Positions 62,568-64,000 of a stretch of DNA of 64,000 nt are shown here, one piece after another. The stretch is from Flavobacterium resistens. GTDB taxonomy: Bacteria; Bacteroidota; Bacteroidia; Flavobacteriales; Flavobacteriaceae. Location of the stretch: contig NZ_FXTA01000008.1 of assembly GCF_900182645.1 (NCBI RefSeq), positions 37,041-101,040 of the forward strand. Reading direction: 5' to 3'. Under the pieces are notes generated by a model, which was given only the letters and a program-made list of their open reading frames with translations, was not told the DNA's origin and made no database searches. Position 1 is the stretch's first letter; the number at the start of each line of letters is the position of its first letter. The position numbers were made by a program, and so were the translations under genes.

Positions 62568-62955
62568 CTAAGGATTAGCTGCAAACTGAATTGTAATTTG
62601 GTTTTCATTTTTTAATAAAGCCATAGGAATCGTATATGTCTCATCATAAAACGAATTTGGTTTCTTAGCTTTTAAAAATTCTTTCGCAATTTCGACATTA
62701 TTTACTAAAATCCTAAGGATTCTTTTTTTTCGCCATAGCTCCTAAAATATGAACAAATCAAATTATCTTTTGAACAGGTTTTTATATTCATTATAAAACT
62801 AAAATAAACACCATTGTGTGCGTCACTTCTGCATATTTTGAAATTCACCCATAAAAGTATTTTTTACTTCAACCGATGATTTTTATCAGGCTGTATTTTG
62901 CCAATTCTCAAATAATCTAAATTTATTGCTTTAAGTATTTCTTTTTCAGAATTTT
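62568..62955 (-). pseudogene. Fossil of GH127-type protein, C-terminal (DUF6805-like) domain
   Basis: Reading the minus strand with two to three frame changes gives a continuous domain. The pieces are EKEILKAINLDYLRIGKIQP, DKNHRLK, KNTFMGEFQNMQ, RSDAHNGVYFSFIMNIK, NLICSYFRSYGEKK, then RILVNNVEIAKEFLKAKKP, NSFYDETYTIP and a terminal ITIQFAANP before TAG at 62568-62570. The last pieces match the DUF6805-type end of GH127 (beta-L-arabinofuranosidase-like) proteins as I know them. The rest of the gene is missing. It stands 56 bp upstream of the GH2 gene on the same strand. Confidence 0.7.
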
Positions 62956-63130
62956 ATTTTTCAAAAACTTCTACACGAGTTTTCCATTAGACAGTACGAA
63001 ATTTATCCCAAGAAATCATATATAGATTAATCAATAATATTATTTAAAGACATAAAAAAAGTTTTTTTGAGTATTTTATAAAACAAATTTTAACTTGTTT
63101 TAATCATTTGGAGGAATCGAATTCTTAAGC

Positions 63131-63150
63131 ACAATGTCATTTCGACAGAA
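63131..63150. repeat. Single decayed arm of the GTCATTTCGAC repeat
   Basis: ATGTCATTTCGACAGAA matches one arm of the palindromic element at 40552-40656. The partner arm is not found. Confidence 0.45.
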
Positions 63151-63380
63151 CTTGATTTTCTCTCACTTTCATAGCTATTATAGCTAATTCCTCAACCAAA
63201 ATTACTGATTTTAAAAACTTTACAACTTTATTTTGATCATCAAAATAGTTTATTATGAAGCTGTATTGACAGTGTATAACCAATAACATCAACTATTTTA
63301 AGTTTATCAGAAATCACAAAATAACTTTTTGAAGTTAGATTAAAAATAGCTCTTTTCTTATTATTTTATCGAGGAGTTTA

Positions 63381-63832
63381 AAGAATTACTTGCTTTCTAA
63401 AAATCAGAAGCTTAAAAAGTTGAATCACTTTAGGAAAACTTAATATTACAGATTTGGCTCAAAATACTTACATCCTTTTTAATCAAGTAATAAGCAATAA
63501 AAAAGATATGCAATTTGATTTAAGTTCGGATATAAAGCATGCCATAAAATACAGTAAAAATACATTGTTATTGCTTAAACAATCCAACTAATTGAGTGAT
63601 GTACTAATTCTTGAATTAACGGTTTAGAGCTCTTCAGAAAAAATAAAAACAGATTTACTGTCAAATCATATTCCGATTGTTTTACTAATTGCAAAGTATA
63701 ACCTAAACTCTAAATTGAAATGCATTAGCTTGAATTGATGCTTATATTAGCAAGTCTTTCTATACAATATTTAAAAGCTTTTGCTGTAAATTTAATAGAA
63801 AACCATAAAAAAAGATTAATTTTTATTCAAGT
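63381..63832 (+). pseudogene. Fossil of a hybrid two-component (HTCS) regulator
   Basis: Three plus-strand pieces in different frames line up with the known order of HTCS proteins. A linker before the kinase domain (KNYLLSKNQKLKKLNHFR, from 63381) is followed by a piece of the kinase region (ITDLAQNTYILFNQVISNKK, then DMQFDLSSDIK). The end of the receiver domain (EKIKTDLLSNHIPIVLLIAK, about 63636-63696) continues into SIQYLKAFAVNLIENHKKRL (to about 63820). Internal stops (for example after KQSN) and loss of most of the kinase domain show it is dead. HTCS genes normally control neighbouring polysaccharide-degradation genes. Confidence 0.68.
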
Positions 63833-63873
63833 TATCCTCTGTCAATTTAAGATCCCTCCAAAAGGTTTATAAA

Positions 63874-63907
63874 CAAAAAAATCCCCATCAAATGAATGAT
63901 GAGGATT
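63874..63907 (-). terminator. Terminator of the rRNA operon
   Basis: On the minus strand, AATCCTCATCA / TGATGGGGATT (one U-G pair) with a 6-nt loop, followed by seven U, directly after the 5S rRNA gene. Confidence 0.88.
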
Positions 63908-63914
63908 CTCAAAA

Positions 63915-64000
63915 GAAAGGCGACGACATACTCTCCCACATAATTGCAGTACCATCTGCGCAGGCGGGCTTAACTTCTCTGTTCGGGATGGGAAGAGGTG
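63915..64000 (-). rRNA. rrf: 5S ribosomal RNA, 3' part (5' end outside window)
   Basis: The minus strand reads CCCATCCCGAACAGAGAAG, TTAAGCCCGCC, GATGGTACTGC and GTGGGAGAGTATGTCGTCGC. This is the conserved loop B/C and 3' half of bacterial 5S rRNA. About 86 nt of roughly 110 are present. A terminator follows, so this is the end of an rRNA operon read leftward. The exact 3' end is estimated. Confidence 0.93.

Overview
The window is about 64 kb of AT-rich DNA from a member of the Bacteroidetes, most likely a Flavobacterium or close relative. Evidence: a giant SprB-repeat protein with a type IX secretion C-terminal signal, promoters of the TAnnTTTG type, starts without strong Shine-Dalgarno sequences, HisKA_2 kinases, and the fossil of a hybrid two-component (HTCS) regulator. 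Functions are assigned by reading protein motifs; no database search was possible.

Layout. 1-0.7 kb: cut-off aldo/keto reductase. 0.9-9.8 kb (minus): four-gene unit with a phage-tail-collar-like protein, a substrate-binding-fold protein without signal peptide, a 2069-residue SprB-like surface protein and an outer-membrane barrel. 10.3-17 kb: lipoprotein, roadblock-like protein, secreted beta-helix protein, an exported Ppx/GppA-like protein, an MFS transporter and a solitary HNH endonuclease. 17.7-23 kb: AraC regulator, luciferase-like oxidoreductase, large catalase and a YciF-like ferritin-fold protein.

23-57 kb is the most distinctive part: seven alpha/beta hydrolases, three isochorismatase-like hydrolases, two YtcJ amidohydrolases, two metallo-beta-lactamase-fold enzymes, a porin, a deacetylase, MhqO/MhqD-like proteins (quinone or electrophile detoxification), Dps, DoxX and others. 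Two paralogous regulatory pairs lie in it, each a TPR/HisKA_2 sensor kinase plus an NtrC-type sigma-54 activator: one pair in tandem (23.2-26.7 kb), one divergent (48.8-53.4 kb). Four intergenic regions here carry -24/-12-like elements (WGGCAY-N5-TTG). Two of them share a TTAGCGAAATAT motif starting exactly 71 bp upstream of the -24 element. A second shared operator sits 14 bp upstream of the -7 element of the haloperoxidase-like and MhqO-like genes. I infer that the hydrolase island is a stress or xenobiotic regulon governed by the two sigma-54 activators and an unlinked electrophile regulator.

57-64 kb: MFS transporter, GNAT acetyltransferase, 3-methyladenine DNA glycosylase, and a GH2 glycosidase with a C-terminal malectin-like domain. 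Beyond it lie two gene fossils not visible as intact ORFs: the C-terminal part of a GH127-type protein (minus) and a broken HTCS regulator (plus), suggesting a decayed polysaccharide utilization locus. The window ends in the 3' part of a 5S rRNA gene with its terminator (minus), the end of an rRNA operon.
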